From the NCBI GenBank assembly GCA_963765075.1, contig CAVXVA010000003.1, positions 1-64,000 on the forward strand: a stretch of 64,000 nucleotides of DNA. The letters run 5' to 3'. This document shows, in pieces, positions 55,939 to 64,000 of the stretch. The DNA comes from JAENVU01 sp963765075 (lineage in GTDB: Bacteria; Actinomycetota; Acidimicrobiia; IMCC26256; JAENVU01). Numbering within the stretch: the first letter of the stretch is position 1; every line of letters starts with the position of its first letter. The position numbers and the translations under genes were made by a program. A model generated the notes under the pieces. That model had not been told where the DNA came from. It made no database searches and saw nothing but the letters and a program-made list of their open reading frames with translations.

Positions 55939-56595
55939 TCAGACCGCGACGGCGTAGACGACGATGTTGTCGCGGTACGAGCGGGTGTCGCTGTTGAAGT
56001 CGCCTCCGCAGGTGATCAACGCGAGGCGAGCATCGCCGGTGTTCGAGAAGAGGTCGGCGGGGAGGCCGTCTTTGGGAAACTGTCGGCGGGCGACCACCTC
56101 GAACTGGTGCTCGGCGCCGCGGGTGTCGACGACCGTGACGGGCGCGCCAGGCTCGACGGAGTTCAGAGAGAAGAAGGCGCCGCGGCCCTGTGATCGGGAG
56201 TCGACGTGGCCGGCGAGTACTGCCGAGCCGGGTCGGCCCGGGACGGATCCGAGCCGGTACCAGCCGACCTGGGCCACCGATTCGGGGATCTCCATCTCGC
56301 CGTCGGGTTCGAGCCCGACCGGGGTGACCGGTGCGTCGACACCGATCGCGCCGATCCGCACGGCAACCGGCGTGGTCGCGCCGACGGGCGTGTCTTCGAC
56401 TCGACCCGAACGGGTGCCGATGTCGATCGCCGGTGGTGGCGGCGGTGACACGGACCGGCTGCGACTCCCCCGCTGGAAGCGTTCGAGGGTGCCCGCGTCG
56501 GTAGAGGGACGACTCGCCCACCACGCGACCGGGACCGCCACTGCAACGACCAACGAGACCGCCACGACCATCAGCAGTCCACGACGACCTTTCAC
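55939..56595 (-). CDS. Class F sortase
   Basis: This 218-residue membrane-anchored transpeptidase has the N-terminal helix LLMVVAVSLVVAVAVPVAWW, a Pro/Ser linker, then the sortase barrel. The catalytic His is in LAGHVDSRSQG, Cys in LITCGGDFN and Arg in RSYRDNIVVYAV. Class F sortases of actinobacteria commonly accompany a DUF4397 surface protein, as here. It follows that gene by 79 bp and probably shares its promoter. Confidence 0.9.
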   Translation of the reverse strand: MKGRRGLLMVVAVSLVVAVAVPVAWWASRPSTDAGTLERFQRGSRSRSVSPPPPPAIDIGTRSGRVEDTPVGATTPVAVRIGAIGVDAPVTPVGLEPDGEMEIPESVAQVGWYRLGSVPGRPGSAVLAGHVDSRSQGRGAFFSLNSVEPGAPVTVVDTRGAEHQFEVVARRQFPKDGLPADLFSNTGDARLALITCGGDFNSDTRSYRDNIVVYAVAV

Positions 56596-56674
56596 GACCG
56601 GCCTCCTTCGGGCTCACGTAGTGCGGGGCCGGGCCGATGGCCCGGCCCCGCACACCTCACGGTTGCTTCGACGT

Positions 56675-57520
56675 TCAGTGACGGGAGCGAGCAAGCGCCA
56701 CGCCACCACCCGCCGCGGCAATCAGTGCCGCGCCGGAGACGATCGCGATCCACACCGGGAACCCGGTGCTGGTGTCGAGGAGACCACCAGAGCCCGTGTT
56801 GACCGCAGCGGGCACCGGCGTCGCGGCAGCCGGAGCGGCGGCCGCAGCAGGTGCCGCAGCGAGTCCGCCGATCGTCTGGACCAGGACCCGAAGGGTTCCG
56901 TCCGATGCCGAGCCAGCTGCGTACACGATCGTCGACTGTCCGGCCTTCACGTCGACATCGGCTGGGCCGATCGCCACCGTGCTGGTACCGGCAAGCACCA
57001 CGTCAGCTGACACCACACCGGCTGCGAGGTCAGCGGTTGCTTCGTTCGGGTTCGTCAGGTTCGGGAACACCACGGTGCCACCAGCGCGCACATCAACTGC
57101 GGGTGCCGCAGCAGTGTGGCGCACGGTGAGTCGTCCCTGACCCGCCGCGATCGTGGAGACCTTGTTCGCGAAGACCGAAACGGTCGGTGAACCATCTTCC
57201 TTCAGGTGAGCGACGATCGAAGCGTTCAGACCACTCGTCACCGTCGCGTCCGCCTCGAGCAGCGGGACGGCGGTGTCGGGATCGGTCGCGCCGCGGATCT
57301 TCAGGTTGTAGTCCCCCGGCGGCAACGCGATCGGATCGGTCACCGTGTCGGGCGCGAAGTCGTCGAGCGTGAGCGCATCGTTGACATACACGTCGACGGT
57401 CAGGCCGGGGATGCCGTGGACGACGGTGACTGCACCGTCACCCGGTGCAGCACCGGCAGGCGAGAACAGGCCAACCGCTACCAGAGCGGTGGTGGCGAGC
57501 ATGAGCGAGAGTTTCTTCAT
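56675..57520 (-). CDS. DUF4397 surface protein with C-terminal membrane anchor
   Basis: This 281-residue protein starts at 57520, with AAGGAG on the minus strand just upstream. It has a signal peptide (MKKLSLMLATTALVAVGLFS, then PAGA), a DUF4397 domain (VVHGIPGLTVDVYVNDALTL, GDYNLKIRGATDPDTAVPLL, LTVRHTAAAPAVDVRAGG) and a Pro/Ala linker. The C-terminus has a hydrophobic helix (IAIVSGAALIAAAGGGVAL) with a basic end. No classic LPxTG is present; a GSGG or TG-type sorting motif before the helix is possible. The adjacent sortase is its likely partner. Its promoter carries the site-3 palindrome. Confidence 0.85.
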   Translation of the reverse strand: MKKLSLMLATTALVAVGLFSPAGAAPGDGAVTVVHGIPGLTVDVYVNDALTLDDFAPDTVTDPIALPPGDYNLKIRGATDPDTAVPLLEADATVTSGLNASIVAHLKEDGSPTVSVFANKVSTIAAGQGRLTVRHTAAAPAVDVRAGGTVVFPNLTNPNEATADLAAGVVSADVVLAGTSTVAIGPADVDVKAGQSTIVYAAGSASDGTLRVLVQTIGGLAAAPAAAAAPAAATPVPAAVNTGSGGLLDTSTGFPVWIAIVSGAALIAAAGGGVALARSRH

Positions 57521-57570
57521 CGTGGGACTCCTTGTCCTGGTGCCCGGGGAGGGCGGTCTCGGTTGGCTGA

Positions 57571-57599
57571 GTTTTAGCACTAATACTCCACCTTGGCAA
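57571..57599 (-). promoter_or_regulatory. Promoter and candidate operator, site 3
   Basis: On the minus strand TTGCCA (57599-57594), a 17-nt spacer ending TTAGTGC and TAAAAC (57576-57571) match the heliorhodopsin promoter in layout. The palindrome TTAGTGCTAA overlaps the -10. It would give a leader of about 45 nt to the DUF4397 gene. Confidence 0.65.
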
Positions 57600-57708
57600 G
57601 GCGCCGGCCTCGATCGCCGATGCGACCGCGCTCGAGGTTGCGGTGGCAACTTGGGTCGAACCCAGGTAAACACTGTTCACTCCGGCGAAAGAACCGTGGT
57701 CTCGAACA

Positions 57709-60700
57709 ATGCCTTCCCCCAGTCGCAACGGCTACCAACTCCAGGATTGGATCACCAAGGACGCAGGGCAGGTGTTCTGCACGGGGGTCCAGGCCCTCGC
57801 GCGCCTGCCGATCGAACAGCTGCGAGCCGACCGCACCGCGGGCCACCACACCGCGGCCTTCGCTTCGGGCTACCCGGGCAGCCCGCTCGGAGGGTTGGAC
57901 CGCGAACTCGCTCGGGCGGCCCGCCTCGCCCCGGATCTACCGATCGTGCTGCGGCCCGCGGTCAACGAAGAACTCGCCGTGTCGGCGGTGATGGGCAGCC
58001 AGCTCGTTGCCTCCCGACCCGACGCGCACTACGACGGGGTCGTGGGCCTCTGGTATGGCAAGGCTCCCGGCGTCGACCGCGCGTCTGACGCACTGCGCCA
58101 CGCCGTGTTCACCGGCACCTCACCCCTCGGCGGCGCCGTCGCGATCGTCGGCGACGATCCCGCCGCCAAGTCCTCGACCATCCCGTCCTCGTCCGATGCC
58201 ACGATGATCGACCTTCACCTGCCGATCCTCTACCCCGCCGACGTCGCCGAAGCACTGGATCTCGGCCGCCACGCGATCGCCTTGTCGCGTGCCAGCGGGC
58301 TCTGGGTCGGGCTGAAGATCGTCGCTGCGGTGGCCGACGGTTCGGGGACGCTCAACCTCGATCCCCGAAGGGTCCAGCCCGTCATGCCGACCATCGACGG
58401 TGAGCCGTACCAGTGTCGGCCGGACGCGCTCTTGCTCTCGGCGCACTCACTCGAAATCGAGGAGCAGCTGCGCGGGGTACGAGCGGACCTCGCAATGGCC
58501 TACGGCGCGGCGAACCGGCTGAACCGAATCACGGTGGAGTCGCCGTCGGCGTGGCTGGGGATCATCGCGTCGGGCCTGACCTACCTCGAACTGATGGATG
58601 CCTGCGCCCGCCTCGGCCTCGACCGCGCCGCACTGGCCGCGGCTGGGGTGCGGGTGTTGCAGATGCAGATGCCCATCCCCTTCGACCCTGCGGTGGTGCG
58701 ATCGTTCGCAGTCGGACTCGAGGAGGTGATGGTCGTCGAGGAAATGAACCCGTCGCTCGAGCGGCTGGTCCGAGACGCGCTCTACGGCACTGCCACCCAA
58801 CCCATCGTCACCGGCAAGCTCGACCGATCGGGCCGGCCGCAGTATCCCGGACACGGACCGCTCGGCGCCGACCGGATGGTCGAGCCACTCCGCGCCGCAT
58901 TGACCGAACGGATCGGACACCTGCTCGTCCCGGCCGTCACCGAACGCCGTCGAGCGCACGTGCCCGTCCTCGACAGCCGGCCACCGGCCTTCTGTTCCGG
59001 CTGCCCGCACAACCAATCGACGCGGGTACCCGAAGGAACGCTGGTCGGCGCCGGGATCGGTTGTCACACCATGGCAATGCTCGGCAACGACGACCGCGTC
59101 GGGGAGATCGTGTGCGTCACCGCCATGGGCAACGAAGGCGCACCCTGGATCGGCATGGCCGAGTTCGTCCGGACCAACCACTTCACGCAGAACCTCGGCG
59201 ACGGCACCTACTTCCATAGCGGCCAGCTCGCGATCCAGGCTGCCGTCGACGCGAACGTGAATATCACGTTCAAGCTGCTTCATAACGGTCACGTCGCCAT
59301 GACTGGCGGACAACGCCCCGCCGGCCAACGCGGATTGGGTGATATCTGCCGGATGCTTCAGGCCCACGGCGTGGCCCGGATCATCATCACCACCGACGAC
59401 GTGCAACGCACCGGTCACGAGCCACTGCCGTCCGGGGTCGACCTCTGGGACCGCAGCGAACTCGCCACGGCCCACGAGCAACTCGCGGCCATCCCCGGGG
59501 TCACCGTGCTGATCCACGACCAGCCCTGCGCAGCAGAGTTGCGCCGGGATCGCCGCCGGGATCCCGCGCCGACGACGGTGGCACGCGTCCTCATCAACGA
59601 GCGCGTCTGTGAGGGATGCGGTGACTGCGGCGAGCGCAGCGCGTGCCTCTCGGTCCAGCCCGTCGAGACCCCGCTGGGGCGCAGGACCCGCATCGATCAG
59701 GCGTCCTGCAACCTCGACCAGTCCTGTCTCGACGGCGACTGCCCGTCGTTCATCACCGTCGAACCAAGACCGGCGCGCTGGTGGCATCGGGGCTCGGATC
59801 GCTTCGTACGTGGATCTCACGACCCGGTCCCGGCGGTGTCGCCCCCGACGACGCTCCCGGATCCCAGCCCCGGACCAGCCTCCGCCAAGGTTCGATTCGC
59901 GGGCGTCGGCGGTACCGGCGTCGTCACCGCGGCACAAATCGTTGCCACTGCCGCCATGCTCGACGGACTCGAGGTGCGCGGCCTGGATCAGACCGGCTTG
60001 TCTCAGAAGGCAGGGCCCGTCGTGAGTGACGTCATCTTCGCTCGGTCCGGCGACGTGATCGGCACCAACCATGTCGGGGCCGGTCAGGCCGACGGACTCC
60101 TCGTGCTCGATGCCATCGTCGCGGCTGCCGACGCCACCCTCCTCGCGGCCTCGCCCGAGCGCACCCGCATCGTCGGCTCGAGTTCGCGGACGCCGACGGT
60201 GACCATGGTGCTCCACCCGGAACGACCCATCACCGACGATCAGCAACTCCGCGACCGCATCGAGGGTGCCGGTCGTCCCGGCGCCGCGTGGGTCGACGCG
60301 GAAGCCGTCGCGGTCCGACTGGTTGGTGATCCTGCGACCGCCAATCTGGTGGTGATCGGCATGGCGGTGCAAGCCGGCGTGCTTCCCGTCACTCCGGCCT
60401 CCATGACCGAGGCGATCGAACTGAACGGCGTGGCGGTTGCCGCGAACCATGCTGCGTTCACCTGGGGGCGAGCCGTCCTCGCCGATCCCAACGCGGCGGA
60501 ACGAGCATTCGCGAGCCGGCCGGGCGCACCGATCGAGCACAGCTCCGAGTTCCCCGCCACGGTCAAGCACGGGGTTGCCGAATTGATCGATGCCGGGGCG
60601 CGCGCCGACCTGATGGCCGACGTCACGCGCCGGCTGTGGGAGCTGCTGGGATTCGACGGGGAAGAGCTGGCGCGGGAGTACCTCGAGTTTCTCGCTCGCA

Positions 60701-61245
60701 CGACCGCTGCCGAGCAGCGAGTCGCGCCAGGATCGTGGGCACTCACCGAGACCGTCGCGCTCGAGCTGTACCGGGTCATGGCGTACAAGGACGAATACGA
60801 AGTCGCCCGGTTGCTCGTCGACCCGACCGTCCTCGAAGCCGCCAGGGCCCTCGTCGACGGACCCGCCAAGATCTCGTGGCGACTCCATCCACCGTTGCTG
60901 CGAGCAGTCGGCCGCGAACGCAAGATCAAGATCGGGACCTGGGCGGCCCCGGGGTTGGCGCTCCTCGCCAAAGGCAAGCGCCTGCGTGGCACCCCCTGGG
61001 ACCCGTTCGGCCATACCCAGGTCCGACGAGCGGAACGAAAACTGGCGGCGGACTACCGGGCCGCGTTGGACCGGATGATCAACGGCCTCACGAGCGAGCG
61101 GCTCGGCCAAGCAATCCACCTCGCGTCACTCCCTACGACCGTTCGAGGTTATGAGCATCGCAAGCTCGACGGCATCGCCCGCTTCGACGCAGCGTTGCAG
61201 GAGGCGCTGGCCGCGTACAGTGCCGAGGACTCGGCCACGGCCTGA
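57709..61245 (+). CDS. Fused indolepyruvate ferredoxin oxidoreductase (IorA-IorB type)
   Basis: This 1,178-residue single chain would oxidatively decarboxylate aryl 2-oxoacids to acyl-CoA using ferredoxin. The N-terminal pyrimidine/transketolase-like part has GYPGSPLGGLDRELARAA. The TPP domain shows CSGCPHNQSTRVPEG, GIGCHTMAML, CVTAMGNEGAPWIGMAEF and HNGHVAMTGGQ. A short Cys-rich ferredoxin-like insert follows (CEGCGDCGERSAC, CNLDQSCLDGDC). The gamma-type domain starts at FAGVGGTGVVTAAQIVATAA. The C-terminal part contains YRVMAYKDEYEVARL. This large fused form is usual in actinobacteria and proteobacteria. The start codon ATG at 57709 is the first good one. Confidence 0.92.
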   Translation: MPSPSRNGYQLQDWITKDAGQVFCTGVQALARLPIEQLRADRTAGHHTAAFASGYPGSPLGGLDRELARAARLAPDLPIVLRPAVNEELAVSAVMGSQLVASRPDAHYDGVVGLWYGKAPGVDRASDALRHAVFTGTSPLGGAVAIVGDDPAAKSSTIPSSSDATMIDLHLPILYPADVAEALDLGRHAIALSRASGLWVGLKIVAAVADGSGTLNLDPRRVQPVMPTIDGEPYQCRPDALLLSAHSLEIEEQLRGVRADLAMAYGAANRLNRITVESPSAWLGIIASGLTYLELMDACARLGLDRAALAAAGVRVLQMQMPIPFDPAVVRSFAVGLEEVMVVEEMNPSLERLVRDALYGTATQPIVTGKLDRSGRPQYPGHGPLGADRMVEPLRAALTERIGHLLVPAVTERRRAHVPVLDSRPPAFCSGCPHNQSTRVPEGTLVGAGIGCHTMAMLGNDDRVGEIVCVTAMGNEGAPWIGMAEFVRTNHFTQNLGDGTYFHSGQLAIQAAVDANVNITFKLLHNGHVAMTGGQRPAGQRGLGDICRMLQAHGVARIIITTDDVQRTGHEPLPSGVDLWDRSELATAHEQLAAIPGVTVLIHDQPCAAELRRDRRRDPAPTTVARVLINERVCEGCGDCGERSACLSVQPVETPLGRRTRIDQASCNLDQSCLDGDCPSFITVEPRPARWWHRGSDRFVRGSHDPVPAVSPPTTLPDPSPGPASAKVRFAGVGGTGVVTAAQIVATAAMLDGLEVRGLDQTGLSQKAGPVVSDVIFARSGDVIGTNHVGAGQADGLLVLDAIVAAADATLLAASPERTRIVGSSSRTPTVTMVLHPERPITDDQQLRDRIEGAGRPGAAWVDAEAVAVRLVGDPATANLVVIGMAVQAGVLPVTPASMTEAIELNGVAVAANHAAFTWGRAVLADPNAAERAFASRPGAPIEHSSEFPATVKHGVAELIDAGARADLMADVTRRLWELLGFDGEELAREYLEFLARTTAAEQRVAPGSWALTETVALELYRVMAYKDEYEVARLLVDPTVLEAARALVDGPAKISWRLHPPLLRAVGRERKIKIGTWAAPGLALLAKGKRLRGTPWDPFGHTQVRRAERKLAADYRAALDRMINGLTSERLGQAIHLASLPTTVRGYEHRKLDGIARFDAALQEALAAYSAEDSATA

Positions 61246-61257
61246 CCGCAACCGTGG

Positions 61258-61656
61258 TCAGGAGGGGTTCCTGACGAGCGAACGATGCGTGATCCGCCAA
61301 CCGTTCGCCGTGTGTACCAACCGGTCCTCGTAGCTGCCGACCACCAGGTAGGTGGGCGGAGACTCGCCGGCCGGACGGACATGCACCGCATGCACTGAAC
61401 ATCGTGCGGAGGCAAGCTCCCCGTCGATGCTCACCTCGTATTCGTCGACGTGGTGCTCCCACGAGACGAACCGGCCGAGGGCGCCCGACAATCGATCAAG
61501 GATCTCATCGATCCCGGTCTGGCCGGATCCGCCCAACTCGGCGGTCGCATCCGGGGTGAACACGTTTCGCAACTCGTCGAAGTCGCCCTCATCGACGATC
61601 CGACAGTAGGCAAGCATCACGTCGATGATCGCCTGTCGATCCTGGTGATCATCCAC
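61258..61656 (-). CDS. SnoaL/NTF2-like family protein
   Basis: This 132-residue cone-shaped barrel shows DRQAIIDVMLAYCRIVDEGD, VFTPDATAELGG, WEHHVDEYEVSIDGELASAR and ANGWRITHRSLVRN. Relatives include ketosteroid-isomerase-like and dehydratase proteins; no firm catalytic residues can be assigned. Its ATG overlaps the last base of the monooxygenase gene upstream on the same strand, so they are co-transcribed. Confidence 0.8.
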   Translation of the reverse strand: MDDHQDRQAIIDVMLAYCRIVDEGDFDELRNVFTPDATAELGGSGQTGIDEILDRLSGALGRFVSWEHHVDEYEVSIDGELASARCSVHAVHVRPAGESPPTYLVVGSYEDRLVHTANGWRITHRSLVRNPS

Positions 61657-62006
61657 TAGGAGGCCGTGAAGAAGTCGGCACGCACGGTACCGGTGTCGTC
61701 GTGAACCGGTTCGGACAGATCACAGCGGTACTTCTTCACCTCACCCCCGGTGCGGGGGAAACGATGGAAGACGGCGCGCATCTCATGGAAGTAGCGATGT
61801 TCGAAATGGGCGGCCAGGGATACCTCGTCCCGCCAGAGTTCGTAGACCAACACCCGGTCGTCGCGCGTGGAATCGGCCGAGAGGCAGTAGGCCTCGCAGC
61901 CGACCTCCTCATCGCGGGTGGCCTGCTGTAAGGCCGCGCCCTCGATGAGCACGGCGTCTCGGGCCGCCCCCGTGGCGAAGTCGAGATACCCGGAAACGAT
62001 GATCAT
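61656..62006 (-). CDS. Antibiotic-biosynthesis-monooxygenase (ABM) domain protein
   Basis: This 116-residue dimeric ferredoxin-like-fold protein has IIVSGYLDFATGAARDA, TRDEEVGCEAYCLSADS, VLVYELWRDEVSLAAHFEH and YFHEMRAVFHRF, the YgiN/ABM pattern. Such proteins act on quinones or polyketide-like aromatics without a cofactor, or only bind them. It overlaps the SDR upstream by 4 bp and the SnoaL-like gene by 1 bp, forming a three-gene unit. Confidence 0.82.
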   Translation of the reverse strand: MIIVSGYLDFATGAARDAVLIEGAALQQATRDEEVGCEAYCLSADSTRDDRVLVYELWRDEVSLAAHFEHRYFHEMRAVFHRFPRTGGEVKKYRCDLSEPVHDDTGTVRADFFTAS

Positions 62007-62803
62007 GCGGGCTCCTCGCGGTGGAAACGATGGGCCGCGGTCCCGCTCGTGGTCTGGCCCCCGTCGATCACCAAACAGTGTCCGGTGACGTACCGCGCCT
62101 CGTCGCTGGCCAGGTAGAGCACACCGTCGGCAATATCGGAGGGCAGGCAGGCCGAGTCGAGCAAACTGCGCGACGCCAAACGTTCGGCCACCTCCGCTTC
62201 GTCTGCGGGTTCATCGCGATGCAACATCGTGACCATAGGAGTCAGCGTCGAGCCCGGGGCCACCGAGTTCACCCGGATGCCGAAGGGTCCCAACTCGTTC
62301 GCTACCGATTTGGTGAGACCGATCACTGCGTGCTTGGCCGCGGTATAGAGGTGCGGACCCAGGCCGCCGACGATCCCTGCGGTGCTCGCCGTCGAGATGA
62401 TGACACCCGTACCCTGAGCCCTCATCGCGCGCGCGGCGTGCTTGGTACCAAGAAACACACCCTTGAGCAGCACACCGATCGTCTCGTCGAACGACGCTTC
62501 GCTGGTCTCGGCGATCGAGCCGACCGCGCCGACAATCCCCGCGTTGTTCACCATCACATCGAGCCGGCCGAAGCCCGACACGGCGAGATCGACCGCCGCC
62601 GCCACGTCGGCTTCGACCGACACGTCGACGTGACAGAACCGCGCCGAGGCACCGTGCCGAGCCACGAGGTCGCGGCCCGCCTGGTCCGCCAGATCGGCGA
62701 CCACCACGACGGCGCCGGCGTCGATGAACCGACCAACGACGGCCGCGCCGATGCCACTCGCACCGCCCGTGACGACCGCGACCTTGCCGTTCAGACGCCC
62801 CAT
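62003..62803 (-). CDS. SDR family oxidoreductase
   Basis: The protein has 266 residues. I chose the ATG at 62803 because GGAGGGGAG lies 7 nt upstream; a start at 62830 is also open. The cofactor motif is VVTGGASGIGAAVV, followed by Asp in VVVADLADQAG, which favours NAD. NNAG is in MVNNAGIVGAV; the catalytic residues are in ISTASTAGI and YTAAKHAVIG. The C-terminal half has NSVAPGSTLTPM. It heads the SDR-ABM-SnoaL unit, which suggests oxidation of a cyclic alcohol in a catabolic path. Confidence 0.9.
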   Translation of the reverse strand: MGRLNGKVAVVTGGASGIGAAVVGRFIDAGAVVVVADLADQAGRDLVARHGASARFCHVDVSVEADVAAAVDLAVSGFGRLDVMVNNAGIVGAVGSIAETSEASFDETIGVLLKGVFLGTKHAARAMRAQGTGVIISTASTAGIVGGLGPHLYTAAKHAVIGLTKSVANELGPFGIRVNSVAPGSTLTPMVTMLHRDEPADEAEVAERLASRSLLDSACLPSDIADGVLYLASDEARYVTGHCLVIDGGQTTSGTAAHRFHREEPA

Positions 62804-62841
62804 TGCCGTGCTCCCCTCCTCGGAGACCATGATGTTCGCAT

Positions 62842-63721
62842 ATGACGATCGAGGCCCGACCCTGTGAACTCACCGGCGACGACATCGTCCTCAGTCATTT
62901 CACGCTCGGCCGCCATCACGACATCACTCAGCGAGTCGACGCCGCCGCGAGCGCCGGCTGTCGGGCCATCGGGATCTCTATCCGGAACTTTCAGCGCCTG
63001 GAGGCCGAGGGCACGAGCACGGAGCTGGCGCGGCTTCTCGATGATCGAGGGCTTGGTCTGGCCGAGATCACGGCCCTTCGTCCGTGGGCCGATCCGTCGG
63101 CGGCTGGGGCTGCCGACGCGCTCGACCAGGAGCTGGCGGCATTTCGCATTGCCGATCAGTTCAGCTGCCGCAGTCTTCACGTGCTCGGGCCGACCGACAT
63201 GACCATCATCGACGCAGGGAAGGCGCTCGGCGCGTTGTGCGACCGGGCGCGCGACCATGGGCTGCTCGTTGGGCTCGAGTTCGTCCCGTCCACCGACATC
63301 GCGGATGCACTCGACGCGCTGCGCATTGTCGAGGCGGCGGACCGCGACAACGGCGGCATCTGTGTCGACCTCTGGCACCACCGAGCGCGGCGCCAACGAT
63401 CTCGAACTCATCCGCACGCTCCCCGGTGAAAAAGTGTTCGACGTCCAGATGAGCGACGGACCGCTGGCACCTGCGCTCGCCGATTACGAGGAGGACACCC
63501 GGCGCAACCGAGTCCCGCCCGGCGACGGCGAAATGGACCTGCGGGGCTTCGTCGCTGCGGTGCGCGCTACCGGCACCACCGCTCCCTGGTCGCTCGAGGT
63601 CTGCAACGAAGCCGCATGGAATACCGACGGTGCCGCGTTCGTCGCTCGTTGTGTGAAGGGCCTCCGTCGTGTTCTCGCCGCCGACGAACCACACCACGGT
63701 ACCGCCGGCACCGCGAGCTGA
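62842..63721 (+). CDS. Xylose-isomerase-like TIM-barrel protein, one frameshift
   Basis: The first frame gives LTGDDIVLSHFTLGRHHDIT, VDAAASAGCRAIGISIRNF, LGLAEITALRPWA, GLLVGLEFVPSTDIADALDA and GGICVDLWHH. Near 63383 the frame shifts and continues ERGANDLELIRTLPGEKVFD, MSDGPLAP and APWSLEVCNEAAW. The metal site is formed by EF, DLWH and the later acidic residue in LEV. It is an AP-endonuclease-2-type sugar isomerase/epimerase of about 292 residues. It is divergent from the SDR gene. The substrate is unknown. Confidence 0.8.
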
Positions 63722-63735
63722 CGCCCGGCACGGAC

Positions 63736-64000
63736 TCACAATTGGCTGCGCGACATTCCCGCCGGGGAGTCGCGAAGCATCAGCTCGCTGTCGAATCCGA
63801 TGCGCTGCGTCGGAGTGACCTCGATGACGACCCGACCCGGCGAGTCGAGGTGATCGACGAAGGACTGCTGCTGCGATGCAGAGTCGGGGCGCACCGCGGC
63901 GGCCAAGGCGGGATAGAACCAGTCCTTGGTGGCCTGATCGTCGTGGACGGTCGCGATGCCCTTGTGCGTCACACTCTGGCTGACCCCGATGTCGGTCCCT
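63736..64000 (-). CDS. C-terminal fragment, possibly pyridoxamine-oxidase-like; 5' end outside the window
   Basis: The open frame enters from beyond 64000 and stops at 63736, giving at least 87 residues: GTDIGVSQSVTHKGIATVHD, then ATKDWFYPALAAAVRP and SPGRVVIEVTPTQRIGFDSE. The DD..TKDWFYP segment and the V-I-E-V-T-P strand recall flavin/F420-binding split-barrel proteins. This is a weak identification. No start codon need lie in the window. Confidence 0.4.
   Translation of the reverse strand, partial: GTDIGVSQSVTHKGIATVHDDQATKDWFYPALAAAVRPDSASQQQSFVDHLDSPGRVVIEVTPTQRIGFDSELMLRDSPAGMSRSQL

Noticed and set aside
1..64000. tRNA, rRNA, insertion sequences, prophage or integrase genes
   Set aside because: I saw no T-loop/anticodon pattern, rRNA core sequence, transposase or integrase motif by eye. 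A tRNAscan-SE or Infernal run would be decisive.

Overview
The window is high-GC DNA from an actinobacterium. The supporting genes are a WhiB regulator, an F420-type LLM flavoprotein, DinB/mycothiol-type isomerase-like proteins, a DEDDh-GIY-YIG nuclease hybrid, a class F sortase and an actinobacterial type-A RNase P RNA. Many start codons carry a TANNNT box 6-7 nt upstream, as leaderless genes do. Overall gene content resembles the Acidimicrobiia, but that placement is inference. No tRNA, 16S/23S rRNA, CRISPR array or IS element was seen. No stretch longer than 300 bases lacks a gene.

Layout. 0-2 kb: arsenic cluster (arsI-like divergent from arsR-aqp-arsC). 2-7 kb: PQQ-propeller lipoprotein, Cys-rich small protein and a polysaccharide block (sugar transferase, FAD protein, GT9). 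7-13.4 kb: YjbQ, DEDDh/UvrC-like nuclease, trpD, an AarF kinase and whiB. 13.4-20 kb: cation exchanger, LLM oxidoreductase, rnpB, a lower-GC islet with an orphan gene, a cNMP-binding protein and a Na+/H+ antiporter. 20-27.5 kb: terC behind a yybP-ykoY (Mn2+) riboswitch, a K+ channel, a beta-helix surface protein, a GT87-like membrane protein and a GH114-like hydrolase. 27.5-38.5 kb, minus strand: addB-addA, class A PBP, zinc-ribbon protein, RNase HI, membrane protein and histidine phosphatase, probably largely one operon. 38.6-50 kb: hydrolases, trmL, and a catabolic block around a TetR regulator (amidohydrolase, SDR, acetoacetate-decarboxylase-like protein, P450, malonyl-CoA decarboxylase). 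57.7-64 kb: a fused indolepyruvate ferredoxin oxidoreductase and small metabolic genes.

The most notable locus is 50.8-57.6 kb. A heliorhodopsin is transcribed divergently from a regulator that joins an excisionase-type HTH to a CarH-like cobalamin-binding module. A near-palindrome, TTTAGYRCTAAA, sits between -35 and -10 in promoters for both genes. It recurs in the promoters of a small secreted protein (54713) and of a DUF4397 protein followed by a class F sortase (57520). I propose a small light- or B12-responsive regulon joining a rhodopsin, its regulator and cell-surface proteins. The motif and promoter geometry are read from the sequence; the regulation is inferred.

Caution. About 20 genes are interrupted by apparent single-base frameshifts, and the two halves of each remain recognisable. 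This looks like uncorrected long-read or low-coverage assembly error rather than mass gene decay. Gene ends and pseudogene labels should be read with that in mind.
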